A stretch of DNA of 40,343 nucleotides from an uncultured Bacteroidales bacterium (GCA_946186495.1 CAMHNQ010000025.1:1-40343), one strand, 5' to 3'. Positions 1-8,219 are shown, counted from the stretch's first letter. A program made the numbers and translations. The notes: generated from the letters alone by a model not told the origin.

Positions 1-113
1 GCCGGGAACATTCTTCACTCGCTTGTTTTTCTTCTTTTTTTAACATGCGAAACTTAAATCAAAATTTGTTTCCCGTACTCCACAAAAAATTCCTTTCTTT
101 GCCGATTGAATAA

Positions 114-332
114 TGCGAAAAAAAGGAAATCATCAACAGACCAGATTATATCGAGAATGCCTACATCATCCATCTCGTAAATCGTTATGACATACCTGGG
201 AAGCGGCTGTTTGAAATCAACGACAACTATCCCAAATATGTGGTTTCGATGGACAAACTTTATGAAAACACGGATTATCAGGACATTCGGCTCCTGCATT
301 TAAGACAGTTCCTGTCCACGAAGGAATTGTGA
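114..332 (+). pseudogene. Relic of an AAA ATPase (DUF4143-type), internally deleted
   Basis: An open frame of about 72 codons ends at a TGA at 330-332 and is closed upstream by TAA at 111-113, with no start codon. It reads like two separate pieces of the ATP-binding proteins common in Bacteroidales. The first (~117-218) resembles the winged-helix segment with the pattern YDIPGKRLFEI. The second (~219-332) resembles the extreme C-terminus with the pattern NYPKYVVSMD followed by a short basic tail. In an intact gene these parts are separated by over 100 residues, and the N-terminal P-loop domain is missing altogether. I read it as a gene remnant after two large deletions. Family assignment is from pattern memory only. 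Confidence 0.55.
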
Positions 333-467
333 GAGCCATTCAAGTCTGTCGTCCAAGAAACACCTCATCCACCGTTTCTGCAAATAAGCCAATCGCAAGG
401 TGTGAGAAAGGGACATGCAATTCCCGCATAAAATTGTAGAGACGCGCCAGGGCAAGCCCGCTGATAA

Positions 468-510
468 ACCCGCCTCTATTATACACATAGGGGCGGGTGT
501 TTTTGTTTTT
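468..510 (+). terminator. Rho-independent terminator
   Basis: A 12-bp stem (468-479 with 487-498, one G-U pair) closes a 7-nt loop and is followed by a T-rich run at 499-510. It would end transcription coming from the relic ATPase. It may also serve the convergent DUF937 gene, whose stop is at 545. Confidence 0.75.
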
Positions 511-544
511 CAAAATGCAACACCAACACAATGGTATAATCGGA

Positions 545-1042
545 TTACTTCTTGAAAATTTTTCCCAGCAGGCCACCAAGGACCTTGCCGGCATTAGAAC
601 CGCCTTCGGATTTGGAGGCACCGCCTAACAGTCCCCCCAGGATGTTGCCGATGTTGCCCGTGCCGGCACCCTTGCCCAAAACAGAGAGCAAATTCGGTGC
701 GATAGAGGCCAAGATGTTGTTGACCTGGTCGTTGGCAGTACTGGTTTTTTGGCCGATGGAAGAAATCACGGATCCCAGATTCCCCCCGAAGACCTTCTCC
801 AGAATTTTCTTGCCGTCTTCAATATTGATGCCCATTCCTTGACCTGCATGATTGCCGAGAGCCTGTGTCAACGCTGCGGCACCGGCTGCCGTGCCCGCGT
901 TTTTTTGCATGGCACCCAAGAATTTTGGGATGGCTTCCTTGATCACATTGATGATCTTGTTCGGGTCAATGTTGAACTTTTTGGCAATCTCTCCGATGAG
1001 GTTGTTGCCTGTGAGGGAGGAAATGATACTGTTTAAATCCAT
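545..1042 (-). CDS. DUF937 domain protein
   Basis: This 165-residue protein has no signal peptide and no membrane segment. Residues 1-75 are helical and resemble the start of DUF937 (YidB-like) proteins: a short amphipathic opening, a NLIGEIAKKF-type segment, then a run rich in Ala and Gly. The C-terminal third is dominated by Gly, Leu and Lys (GGLLGG-type repeats) and ends in basic residues. The function of the family is unknown. The gene stands alone, with a Bacteroidota -7 element 35 bp upstream and a strong hairpin just past its stop. Confidence 0.75.
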   Translation of the reverse strand: MDLNSIISSLTGNNLIGEIAKKFNIDPNKIINVIKEAIPKFLGAMQKNAGTAAGAAALTQALGNHAGQGMGINIEDGKKILEKVFGGNLGSVISSIGQKTSTANDQVNNILASIAPNLLSVLGKGAGTGNIGNILGGLLGGASKSEGGSNAGKVLGGLLGKIFKK

Positions 1043-1076
1043 AATGACAAATTTTTATAGTTTTTATTTTTCAAGG

Positions 1077-1085
1077 GCAAAAGTA
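1077..1085 (-). promoter_or_regulatory. -7 element of the DUF937 gene
   Basis: On the minus strand the sequence reads TACTTTTGC, matching the Bacteroidota -7 consensus TAnnTTTGC. It lies 35 bp upstream of the ATG at 1042. Confidence 0.65.
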
Positions 1086-1141
1086 CATTTTATTCCGATA
1101 CAATGTTCATGTAAAATGGTTTTCGGCTTTTAGCTCTTGGT

Positions 1142-1753
1142 CTATTTCTCGTCATTTTCTTTGTTCTCCTCAATTTGACTGATAATCTCCTCGGCGTTGC
1201 GGATTACCGACTTGTGCATTCTCAGTCCAATGAAAGCACCGATGGCCAAACCAATGAATAATGCCACAATCATGATGATAGCTAATTTCCAATCTTTCAG
1301 ACTGATACAGAGTTCTATAGAAAACCAAGTAAACCAAACGGCAATCATAGCAATGCTATATTTCAGCCATTTTTGGTAGTTGTCACGTAGTTGTTTCATC
1401 ACTTTGGCTACGGTCAGCAGGTCACCGCTCATTGTTTTGGTGTTCACATCTTTATGATACTTCCAGGTGAATAAATCGCACACGAGCATCATCAGGATGG
1501 TGGCACCGGCGAACCACCAGCTGAACCCTTCACTTGGAAGGAATGTCAACGCCCAGAAAATCACGAAGATGGAGGCGCCGACACTCACCCAGGCATTGGT
1601 GTTGATGGATTTGGCCTTGTGTCGCATTGTGTCGCGCAGGAGCTTCTCGGAAACGATGGTCTCCTTGTCCAATTTCTCTTTCAGCAGCGCGATCTGCGCA
1701 CGCATGGTTTCCAGTTCGGCATTGTTTATTTCATTGTTTTCCATAACTAACAT
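1142..1753 (-). CDS. Membrane protein coupled to an ECF sigma factor
   Basis: This is a 203-residue protein; the ATG at 1744 is an alternative start giving 200 residues. Residues ~8-45 form a charged coiled-coil-like stretch. About four transmembrane segments follow at roughly 54-72, 79-97, 135-153 and 158-178, then a basic and acidic tail. It overlaps the sigma-factor gene by 7 bp, so the two are probably translationally coupled. That position is where an anti-sigma factor is usually encoded. I see no zinc-binding anti-sigma motif (HxxxCxxC) and do not recognise the family, so an anti-sigma role is inferred from context only. Confidence 0.7.
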   Translation of the reverse strand: MLVMENNEINNAELETMRAQIALLKEKLDKETIVSEKLLRDTMRHKAKSINTNAWVSVGASIFVIFWALTFLPSEGFSWWFAGATILMMLVCDLFTWKYHKDVNTKTMSGDLLTVAKVMKQLRDNYQKWLKYSIAMIAVWFTWFSIELCISLKDWKLAIIMIVALFIGLAIGAFIGLRMHKSVIRNAEEIISQIEENKENDEK

Positions 1754-2238
1754 TCTTGATTGTCAGACATTTGCATTAACTGTTGTTTGATTCTAACCAA
1801 CTTCACGGAAACGTTTTTGGCGGAGATGCCGGCGATGGCCCCGATCTCCTCGTAGCTGAGGTTCTCCAACCAGAGCAGGACGAGGGCGCGGTCCATGATA
1901 CCCAACTTGTTGATGCGTGCATAGAGCTGGCGGATCTGCTTGGTGTCCTCGTCGGTGTCGGTGTAGAGGTCGGCGGCCATTTCGAGGGGCACGCGCTCGC
2001 CGCGCCGCTTCTTCTTGCGGTCGTCGGAGATGCAGGTGTTGAGGGCGACGCGCCATATCCAGGTGTCCACCTTCGACTCGCCCCTGAAACTGTCGAAGCC
2101 TTTCCAGAGGTTGATGAGGACTTCCTGGAACAGGTCGTTGACCTCGTCGGAATCCTTGGAGAACATGTAGCAGACAGTATAGACGGTGCTTTTGTGCTCC
2201 CGGACCATTCGTTCAAAATCCGTTTCTTTCTTCGTCAT
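1747..2238 (-). CDS. ECF-type RNA polymerase sigma factor
   Basis: This 163-residue protein has both conserved ECF regions. Region 2 spans ~10-80, with the DEVNDLFQEVLINLW core and the WIWRVALNT helix that contacts the -10 region. Region 4 spans ~105-158, with the SYEEIGAIAGISAKNVSVK helix-turn-helix. It directs RNA polymerase to a specific regulon, probably its own operon. It is the first gene of a two-gene unit with the membrane protein that overlaps its 3' end. Length is normal for the family. The preceding toxin gene ends 43 bp upstream and no clear -7 element was seen in the gap. Confidence 0.9.
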   Translation of the reverse strand: MTKKETDFERMVREHKSTVYTVCYMFSKDSDEVNDLFQEVLINLWKGFDSFRGESKVDTWIWRVALNTCISDDRKKKRRGERVPLEMAADLYTDTDEDTKQIRQLYARINKLGIMDRALVLLWLENLSYEEIGAIAGISAKNVSVKLVRIKQQLMQMSDNQEC

Positions 2239-2281
2239 TGGTTTAGAATTACACAGGTTAGACGCTGGAGATATGGAAATA

Positions 2282-3133
2282 CTACAAAACTTTCAATATT
2301 TCGGACATGCGTTGCAGGGCGCGGCGGAACAGATTGTAGTAATTGGCGCTTGACATATCAAGGAAGTCGTTCAGCAATGCACTTTCTTCTCCCTTGTTCA
2401 CCTCCTCTTGTAATTGGTTCGCGTAAAAAAGCCGGTGTTCCGTAGTAAGCATCTGTTTCAGGTCGGAGGCTATCCATTCCGCCCCTGCCACCACCACGTC
2501 AAATTGGTTGGCATCCACATCAATTTCGGGTGGAAGTTCCGTTCGAGTCAGTGCGTACACCACATACACATTCTGCAGAAAAAAGACCATATCTACCGCA
2601 TCTCTTTTGGTCAAGTTATGACGATCGAACCATGTGTCGAGTTTGATCAGGAACTGACCGCTCAAGGAGGCTATACGGAAAGAAAACAGGTCGTCAACAT
2701 GAACTGTATCAGCAGTTCTCATCACATCTTCAAAACAACGAACAGACATCACCGGTGACCCATCCGGAGGCCATGCCACTTGATCATGTTTGGCGATTGC
2801 TCCAAAAGGAACAATATCCACTTCATATTCGTATGGATGTTTTCCTATATACTTAAAACGTTGTTTTTCAGGAGATTTCAAAAAATCATGTTGCAAGAGA
2901 AGGGCTGTCAAGTGGCTATACTGCTCCCAATTTTCCAAGACCACAGACACATCCAAGTCCAGTGTACGACGTGTAGATCTACCTGCGCCAAGCAAATGCA
3001 TGGCAATGTCACGTGCCGTTGCACCCACTACATACAATTCCATCCCTATCTTTGCATAACATTCGGCCAACGCCTGCAACGTATCCACAAGCAGCACGTT
3101 CTGCAAATCTGTTTTATGAATATGATATTCCAT
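2282..3133 (-). CDS. AbiEii-like nucleotidyltransferase toxin
   Basis: This 283-residue protein has the layout of AbiEii/AbiGii nucleotidyltransferases. A GATA motif at residues 37-40 corresponds to the G-x-T/S motif of the fold. The D59-L60-D61 pair is the expected metal-binding DxD. A third acidic residue sits at about D106 in a YEVDIVPFG strand. The C-terminal half is helical and less conserved. AbiEii toxins transfer nucleotides and block growth, acting in phage abortive infection and plasmid stability. The gene begins 2 nt after the stop of the AbiEi-like antitoxin, the usual antitoxin-first order. Confidence 0.8.
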   Translation of the reverse strand: MEYHIHKTDLQNVLLVDTLQALAECYAKIGMELYVVGATARDIAMHLLGAGRSTRRTLDLDVSVVLENWEQYSHLTALLLQHDFLKSPEKQRFKYIGKHPYEYEVDIVPFGAIAKHDQVAWPPDGSPVMSVRCFEDVMRTADTVHVDDLFSFRIASLSGQFLIKLDTWFDRHNLTKRDAVDMVFFLQNVYVVYALTRTELPPEIDVDANQFDVVVAGAEWIASDLKQMLTTEHRLFYANQLQEEVNKGEESALLNDFLDMSSANYYNLFRRALQRMSEILKVL

Positions 3134-3135
3134 AG

Positions 3136-3711
3136 TTATATTTGTGGTTTTAAACGTTCGGCGGCCTCACGGCAACGGTCATCCTCGGTTGCCAGCAGGT
3201 CGGCATAGACTACCAGCAGTGGCATTTCATCGCCCGACCAAAACCGTTTGTAAACAAAAATTTCACCTTGAGGAGCGGGAATCATCCTCCCTGTTGTAAT
3301 CAAAGCATTGGCATTATCGGGCACATAGACTTCCCATTCTCCGGGCTGTAAGTAAGCATCTAATAATGTGGCGGCAGGCTCTCCACCCCAATGACAGTTA
3401 GAAGGCAGCATGATATCCTGCCACTGTTCCCTGACTTGCGGGGTCAGAAAGGTGAAACGGTTGATTAACAACTTGTTCTTCAGCCCATCGGCATAACCGT
3501 GCGCCCAACGTTCAATCAGATTTGCCCGTTTGCGCAAGAGGCGGCGGTCGCCGGATTCTACGATATATCCTTGCTCTGTCAATTTGCTGAGCACACTATG
3601 TACAGACCCCACCGAGACGCCTGTCTCAGCAGCGATTTTCCGTATCGTCCTGTTCACATTCTCTTTCGATTGCAAGAGAAAAAAGGTGACTAATAACTCT
3701 GTCTTTTGCAT
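3136..3711 (-). CDS. AbiEi-like antitoxin, winged-helix regulator
   Basis: This is a 191-residue protein. Residues ~1-60 form a winged helix-turn-helix with the recognition pattern RKIAAETGVSVGSVHSVLSKL. The rest matches the C-terminal domain of type IV antitoxins, with conserved stretches around PQVREQW and the WEVYVPDN strand. AbiEi proteins neutralise the toxin and repress their own operon. Here the promoter carries palindromes suited to such binding (see 3727-3783). It is the first gene of the pair, separated from the toxin gene by 2 nt. Confidence 0.8.
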   Translation of the reverse strand: MQKTELLVTFFLLQSKENVNRTIRKIAAETGVSVGSVHSVLSKLTEQGYIVESGDRRLLRKRANLIERWAHGYADGLKNKLLINRFTFLTPQVREQWQDIMLPSNCHWGGEPAATLLDAYLQPGEWEVYVPDNANALITTGRMIPAPQGEIFVYKRFWSGDEMPLLVVYADLLATEDDRCREAAERLKPQI

Positions 3712-3726
3712 AATATCTTTTGCCCT

Positions 3727-3783
3727 TGTTCATTTTCTATACAATGTTCAATTTTTTTGAACACGCTACCATTTTTGAACAAA
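3727..3783. promoter_or_regulatory. Operator-like palindromes of the AbiE operon
   Basis: A perfect 7-bp inverted repeat (TGTTCAA at 3745-3751, TTGAACA at 3757-3763, 5-bp spacer) is flanked by two further half-sites: TTGTTCA near 3727-3733 and TTGAACAA near 3775-3782. They lie between the -7 element (3790-3798, minus strand) and the antitoxin ATG at 3711, inside the leader. This fits autoregulation by the AbiEi winged helix. That the protein binds here is inferred. Confidence 0.6.
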
Positions 3784-3789
3784 CACGCG

Positions 3790-3798
3790 GCAAAAATA
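3790..3798 (-). promoter_or_regulatory. -7 element of the AbiE operon
   Basis: The minus strand reads TATTTTTGC, a full match to the Bacteroidota -7 consensus. It gives a leader of about 75 nt that contains the operator-like repeats. Confidence 0.65.
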
Positions 3799-3906
3799 CT
3801 AAAAATAAATGAGATACGAGAAGATGAGTAAAAAATATTTTTCAACATCGTGCAACCATTTGGGATTTCTGTGTCATGTTAATGAGAAATGATTGCATTT
3901 GTCCTC

Positions 3907-4092
3907 CCGCAGAACTCGCAGACTTCCGCAGAAAAAAATCACATGCAAATACGTGCGATACGCGGAGATAAAAAATCGTATTTTCGCACCTGTAGAATTC
4001 AATGTTATGAATCACCACCGACATACGCTTTTCGTCACAGCATTTGCCGCTGTGTTGCTGCTGCTGGCGGCGCGGCCCGCGCGGGGGCAGCA
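3907..4092 (+). repeat. Direct repeat, copy 1: promoter plus signal-peptide region
   Basis: About 186 bp are nearly identical to 5621-5808, with roughly ten differences by eye. The repeat covers ~70 bp of upstream DNA, the -7-like element TATTTTCGC (3979-3987), the 5' leader, the ATG and the first ~28 codons, which encode the signal peptide. Similarity falls sharply after the signal-peptide cleavage region. Confidence 0.9.
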
Positions 4093-5611
4093 GCGGTTCA
4101 CGGTGATTCGGGACACGGTGTATGTCAACGATCTGGCACCGTATAACAAAATGTCCGAAACCTTTTTGACAAATATCAGAAAGTATCGTGACTACTATTT
4201 TTGCATATCTTATGAATCATTAAAGTTCGAACATAATTCTTGCATGACGTTGTTGGCAATTTCCGTAAAGGATGGCACTTCTAAAATAGTTGAAAAACCA
4301 GAGGATATAAACGATTTTTGGTATGATAACTTGTTCATTTGGAATGATACGCTATACCTTGTGTCCACAGATCACAACCATAACAAAAAGGGCTACCGTT
4401 TTGATTATGATAAGTGGCAATGGCTTTCTGTATCGCATATTCCGAACTATTTTTATGAAGATGAAAACTATTATGTGGTTCAGCGATCTAATGTTGATTT
4501 GCTTTTCGTTGATAAAAATACCACGTGGTATCCCGAGACAAAAACCGGATGGATGCAGATGGAACCCGTCAACCGGCCCTATTTGAACCATTTTGCGGGA
4601 AGTCGGATTATCAGAACAAAAGACCAATATCTTTTCATTGGTGGAGGAAAAATTGACAGTCTGCCCATCAGTCGTCCGGGCGAACCCGGCCATGAAAACA
4701 CTTTGTGCAAAATTTTTGATGTATTCAGGTTCTATCCTACTTATAAGTGGGTGTTTGAGGGAGATCCGACTAACTATGGCTTCCGGTGTGGACTTGGTGA
4801 CAGCCATATCGGATACCGAGAACCCATATTGGACACGGTGTTTCACAATGCCTTATATGTTAATGACCGGTTGTATTTTATCATCACCGTTCAAGACAGA
4901 ACTTTCATAGCGCGAAAAGAAAATGGCACATTTCGGGAAGTTCAACCTCTGTTTCACAACATTAAAATAACACCAGAGCTTGATGACAACGATTTAAATC
5001 GCGCGCCAAACAGTTGTCATCTGCATTTCTCAAACAGCACCCGTGATTATGGGACTGTTGATATAGAGGACACGACGGTCTTTATCCGATGCTTCCTCTA
5101 TCATCATCAGGAAGAGGACTCGCTGCCTATCGTCCCTGATAATGCCACAGTGCCCATCCTTGATTTCCTTCTGCACAATCTGCCTGACATCGCTTTGTCT
5201 AAATTGGACAGTTGCGAGCAACAACTGTCGGAAATCGGATTAGGTCGTTTTATGCCTCTGAATAACGGCTATTTTCCAATTGCCTATCAAAACGACAAAA
5301 AGTACGCCAAGTATCCCTATTACAGAATTTTAGATGATGGATTAGTATGCCGAAGGGCATATTGCGTACACAAACAGGATTCTGTAGTAAAAGCGATCTT
5401 CATAGAATGGGGACGTTCCTATTATGGACCTCACGGATGGGACAAAAAGGATTGGAACGAGGAGATCAAAGGTAAATGCGAGGAGGTTTCCGACATTCTC
5501 ACCCAACTCACCGGCACAAAACCTGAGCAGGTTTACCAAATTTGCAGGAAATGGACTTATAATGGACTGACAATCAAGTTGTATGATTACGGAGGCATGG
5601 TTATTTACTGA
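4007..5611 (+). CDS. Secreted protein of unknown function, longer paralogue
   Basis: This 534-residue protein begins at the ATG following the promoter, not at the ATG at 3893, which lies upstream of the -7 element. Residues 1-28 form a signal peptide (MNHHRH, then a Leu/Ala core, then ARPARGQ). The mature part is rich in Tyr, Asp and Trp and looks like an all-beta protein, perhaps a propeller, but I recognise no domain. It shares a WYPETKTGW-type motif and a later CHLHF...GTVDI segment with the gene at 5722, so the two are paralogues. The last ~150 residues have no counterpart there. Confidence 0.75.
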   Translation: MNHHRHTLFVTAFAAVLLLLAARPARGQQRFTVIRDTVYVNDLAPYNKMSETFLTNIRKYRDYYFCISYESLKFEHNSCMTLLAISVKDGTSKIVEKPEDINDFWYDNLFIWNDTLYLVSTDHNHNKKGYRFDYDKWQWLSVSHIPNYFYEDENYYVVQRSNVDLLFVDKNTTWYPETKTGWMQMEPVNRPYLNHFAGSRIIRTKDQYLFIGGGKIDSLPISRPGEPGHENTLCKIFDVFRFYPTYKWVFEGDPTNYGFRCGLGDSHIGYREPILDTVFHNALYVNDRLYFIITVQDRTFIARKENGTFREVQPLFHNIKITPELDDNDLNRAPNSCHLHFSNSTRDYGTVDIEDTTVFIRCFLYHHQEEDSLPIVPDNATVPILDFLLHNLPDIALSKLDSCEQQLSEIGLGRFMPLNNGYFPIAYQNDKKYAKYPYYRILDDGLVCRRAYCVHKQDSVVKAIFIEWGRSYYGPHGWDKKDWNEEIKGKCEEVSDILTQLTGTKPEQVYQICRKWTYNGLTIKLYDYGGMVIY

Positions 5612-5620
5612 TTGTTTTAC

Positions 5621-5808
5621 CCGCAGAACGCGCAGACTTCCGTGGAAAAAGATCACATGCAAATACGTGCGATACGCGGAGATAAAAAAATCGTATTTTC
5701 GCACCTGTAGAATTCAACGTTATGAATCACCACCGACATACGCTTTTCGTCACAGCTTTTGCCGCTGTGTTGCTGCTGCTGGCGTCGCGGCCTGCGCGGG
5801 GGCAACAG
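5621..5808 (+). repeat. Direct repeat, copy 2: promoter plus signal-peptide region
   Basis: This is the second copy of the block at 3907-4092. It has the same -7-like element TATTTTCGC (5694-5702), the same leader and almost the same signal-peptide codons. It starts within 10 bp of the stop codon of the first paralogue. Confidence 0.9.
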
Positions 5809-6606
5809 TTCAGAATAGAAGTGGACACGTTGTACCTGATGGCGGGCGAGGAGATGAACCTGGATTTCGACGACTACTCCGTTCGATACAAACAGACTTT
5901 CCCGTTTTACGAGGATGACCGGTACACCGTATTATACGAGCGCGGATTTGGTTGCGGCGCAGGAGGAAGCGTCATTTTTGAAGAAAAAGTAACCAGTTGG
6001 TACCCAGTGACTAAGAACGGTTGGCTGCAATACGAACCCGTACACCGCAGGTATTTGTGCGACGGAGCACCCGGCAGGATCGTCCGCTCCGATTCGGCCT
6101 ATTATCTGGTGTACCCAGACCGCGTCTGCAGTTTTGACATCGGTGAAAATCCTGAACAGCTCGGATATCTGAACGAATTACCTAAAGACGATTTCTTTGA
6201 TTTTCCTTGGATGAATAACAAATGGTACTATTCAGACAATGATGACTATTACAAGGTGGTCGTTCATTGTTCGAATACCCGTTACCGATGGAACAAGCCC
6301 GACACCTGCATTGAGCAAGCATTCTGTGTTGATAATCGGGTTTACTGCATCGTGACTACACCTGAAACGACGAGCATTGAACGGGTTGATAACGGCCGTT
6401 TCGAGCGGGCGGCGGATCTCGGACGGCGGTTCGACTTCACCAATGGTTTCTACCCTGAGTGGCAATTAGACGACCATCTTAGGGACTTGAACCGCAGTAA
6501 CGACGGTTGCCGTCTGGTGTTCAGAGATGCCATCCACAACGGCACCCTCACCGTGAAAGGCCACACGGTGCATATTCAGTATGTAAGACTGAACGTGTTG
6601 CCGTAG
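5722..6606 (+). CDS. Secreted protein of unknown function, shorter paralogue
   Basis: This 294-residue protein has the same signal peptide as the upstream gene, changed at only one or two positions. The mature chain is acidic and rich in Tyr and Asp. It has the WYPVTKNGW motif near residue 95 and a final CRLVFRDA...GTLTVKG segment, both matched in the longer paralogue. It stops where the longer protein continues with a further ~150-residue region, so it is either a natural short form or a 3'-truncated duplicate. No known domain was recognised. Confidence 0.75.
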   Translation: MNHHRHTLFVTAFAAVLLLLASRPARGQQFRIEVDTLYLMAGEEMNLDFDDYSVRYKQTFPFYEDDRYTVLYERGFGCGAGGSVIFEEKVTSWYPVTKNGWLQYEPVHRRYLCDGAPGRIVRSDSAYYLVYPDRVCSFDIGENPEQLGYLNELPKDDFFDFPWMNNKWYYSDNDDYYKVVVHCSNTRYRWNKPDTCIEQAFCVDNRVYCIVTTPETTSIERVDNGRFERAADLGRRFDFTNGFYPEWQLDDHLRDLNRSNDGCRLVFRDAIHNGTLTVKGHTVHIQYVRLNVLP

Positions 6607-6630
6607 ATCGCAATGTGGGTGTCTTCCCAT

Positions 6631-6711
6631 CGTTGGAGAAAGTGCGACGCAATAGTAATTATTCGTTGGAAAAAATGTAACGACAGAGTGTTTTTTCGTT
6701 GGAAAAAGTGT
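6631..6711 (+). repeat. Three 33-bp-spaced repeats before the ATPase gene
   Basis: The motif CGTTGGA/GAAAAG/ATG begins at 6631, 6664 and 6697, exactly 33 bp apart each time. The third copy runs into the -7 element (TATTTTTGC, 6710-6718). The sequence between motifs is also partly conserved, so this may be a degenerate 33-bp tandem repeat. The same three-part arrangement occurs at 9445-9525. A role as operator is inferred from position. Confidence 0.75.
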
Positions 6712-6718
6712 ATTTTTG
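6710..6718 (+). promoter_or_regulatory. -7 element of the ATPase gene
   Basis: The sequence TATTTTTGC lies 25 bp before the ATG at 6744. It rules out the upstream in-frame ATG at 6699. Confidence 0.7.
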
Positions 6719-6743
6719 CCGCGTGAAAAAACACCGCTACGTC

Positions 6744-8177
6744 ATGTTAAAGAGAAGAATATCAGATACTTTGAAAGCGTGGAAAGAGACACCAGACCAT
6801 AAGCCACTCGTCATCATGGGCATTCGGCAGTGTGGAAAGACCTTCATCGCCCAACATTTTGCCGCCGAAAATTACAAAGAAGTCGTTTATATCAATTTTA
6901 TCAAACAGCCCGAGTTTATCACTGCATTCTTGGGTTCAAAAGCTGTAGATGATATTTTGCTCAACCTCTCCACACTGATTAAGGGTGTCACGTTCACTCC
7001 AGGCGACACTTGTTTCATTTTTGATGAAATTCAAGAGTGTCCCGAAGCGCGAACTTCACTTAAGTTTTTCAAAGAAGATGGTCGTTTTGACGTGATAGCC
7101 ACAGGTTCGTTGTTGGGAGTTCAGGGTTACGGCAACGATAAGAAGAAACAACACCGGAAACTGGTACTGAATCAAGATTTAGGAATCAACTCCGTGCCTG
7201 TCGGAAGTGAAGATATCATTGAAATGTATCCGCTTGATTTCGAAGAGTTCCTTTGGGCAAACGGCATCAACGAGGAGATAATAGAGGCTCTCAAGAGATT
7301 TTATCGCGAAGAGATTCCCGTCCCCGCGGGCATTCACGTCGCAATGAGGAAACTCCTGAATCTATATGTGGCCATTGGAGGACTTCCTGAGCCCATCAAT
7401 GCTTTTCTCAACACGAACAACATGAACGAGGTCAGCAAGGCTTACAAATCCATTCTCAAAGAGTATCGTGACGATATGGTGAAATACGCCCCTGACAAAG
7501 ACAAACCTCATATCCGTGAATGTTTCAATTCCATCCCGAAACAGCTGGCCAAGGAAAACAAGAAGTTCCAATATAGCAAGATAAAGCCCGGAGGGCGAAG
7601 TGAGAGCTATTTGGGTTCGCTCCAGTGGCTGGAAGACGCTGGTATCATTTGTCGCTGTTACAATACCGACATCACGGGGTTGCCGATGGAAGGCAATGCA
7701 AAGGACAATGTGTTCAAAGTTTATTTGGCCGATATTGGGTTGCTCGTTGAGATGTTGGGACCAAGTACTCGTGCCGACATCCTTCAAGGGAATCTGGGCG
7801 GGTTCAAAGGGGCCATTTACGAGAATCTGATGGCCGACACCCTTCACAAAAAAGCCCAAAACCTCTATTACTTCCAGAAAGATTCAGGTTTGGAATTGGA
7901 CTTTTTGGTGCGGATGAACGGCGAATGTGTCCCGCTTGAGGTCAAGGCCAAATCAGCCAAGTCGAAAAGTGCGAAAACCGTGTTGAGCCATCCTGAGAAA
8001 TATCAAGTGAAGCACATCATCAAGTTCGGCGACTACAACATCGGACGGGACGGAACACTGCTCACCCTGCCCAACTACATGCAGTTCCTGCTCGACCTCG
8101 AGCCCGAAAAGGTGGTACTGGAGAAGATTGACACGGATGAGCTTACGAGATTGGCGAAAGAGGCTTTGGAAAAATAA
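6744..8177 (+). CDS. AAA ATPase with C-terminal DUF4143/nuclease-like domain
   Basis: This is a 477-residue protein. The P-loop MGIRQCGKT is at residues ~25-33 and Walker B FIFDEIQECP at ~91-100. A central winged-helix-like region follows. The C-terminal part (~375-430) has the E...LELDFLV...VPLEVKA pattern of the PD-(D/E)XK-like fold seen in DUF4143 proteins. These ATPases are very common, often multicopy, in Bacteroidales and are of uncertain role. The start at 6744 is chosen because the -7 element overlaps the earlier ATG. A deleted copy of the same gene lies at 9445-9658. Confidence 0.85.
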   Translation: MLKRRISDTLKAWKETPDHKPLVIMGIRQCGKTFIAQHFAAENYKEVVYINFIKQPEFITAFLGSKAVDDILLNLSTLIKGVTFTPGDTCFIFDEIQECPEARTSLKFFKEDGRFDVIATGSLLGVQGYGNDKKKQHRKLVLNQDLGINSVPVGSEDIIEMYPLDFEEFLWANGINEEIIEALKRFYREEIPVPAGIHVAMRKLLNLYVAIGGLPEPINAFLNTNNMNEVSKAYKSILKEYRDDMVKYAPDKDKPHIRECFNSIPKQLAKENKKFQYSKIKPGGRSESYLGSLQWLEDAGIICRCYNTDITGLPMEGNAKDNVFKVYLADIGLLVEMLGPSTRADILQGNLGGFKGAIYENLMADTLHKKAQNLYYFQKDSGLELDFLVRMNGECVPLEVKAKSAKSKSAKTVLSHPEKYQVKHIIKFGDYNIGRDGTLLTLPNYMQFLLDLEPEKVVLEKIDTDELTRLAKEALEK

Positions 8178-8191
8178 AACCTAAAAAATCG

Positions 8192-8200
8192 TACTTTTGC
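8192..8200 (+). promoter_or_regulatory. -7 element of galK
   Basis: The sequence TACTTTTGC lies 19 bp before the ATG, with a TTTGG -33-like element at 8165-8169 inside the end of the ATPase gene. The same arrangement recurs at 9623-9658. Confidence 0.7.
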
Positions 8201-8219
8201 CCTTACAAAATTTCCGATT

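Noticed and set aside
340-621. Minus-strand frame of 93 codons overlapping the terminator
   Set aside because: It crosses a strong terminator hairpin and the end of the DUF937 gene. Part of it looks protein-like, but I cannot name a family.
1783-2445. Long plus-strand frame of 220 codons
   Set aside because: It is the GC-rich shadow of the ECF sigma gene; the minus-strand protein has clear sigma regions 2 and 4.
3893-4006. N-terminal extension of the first secreted paralogue
   Set aside because: It lies upstream of the -7-like element and precedes a clear signal peptide. The second paralogue has no such extension.
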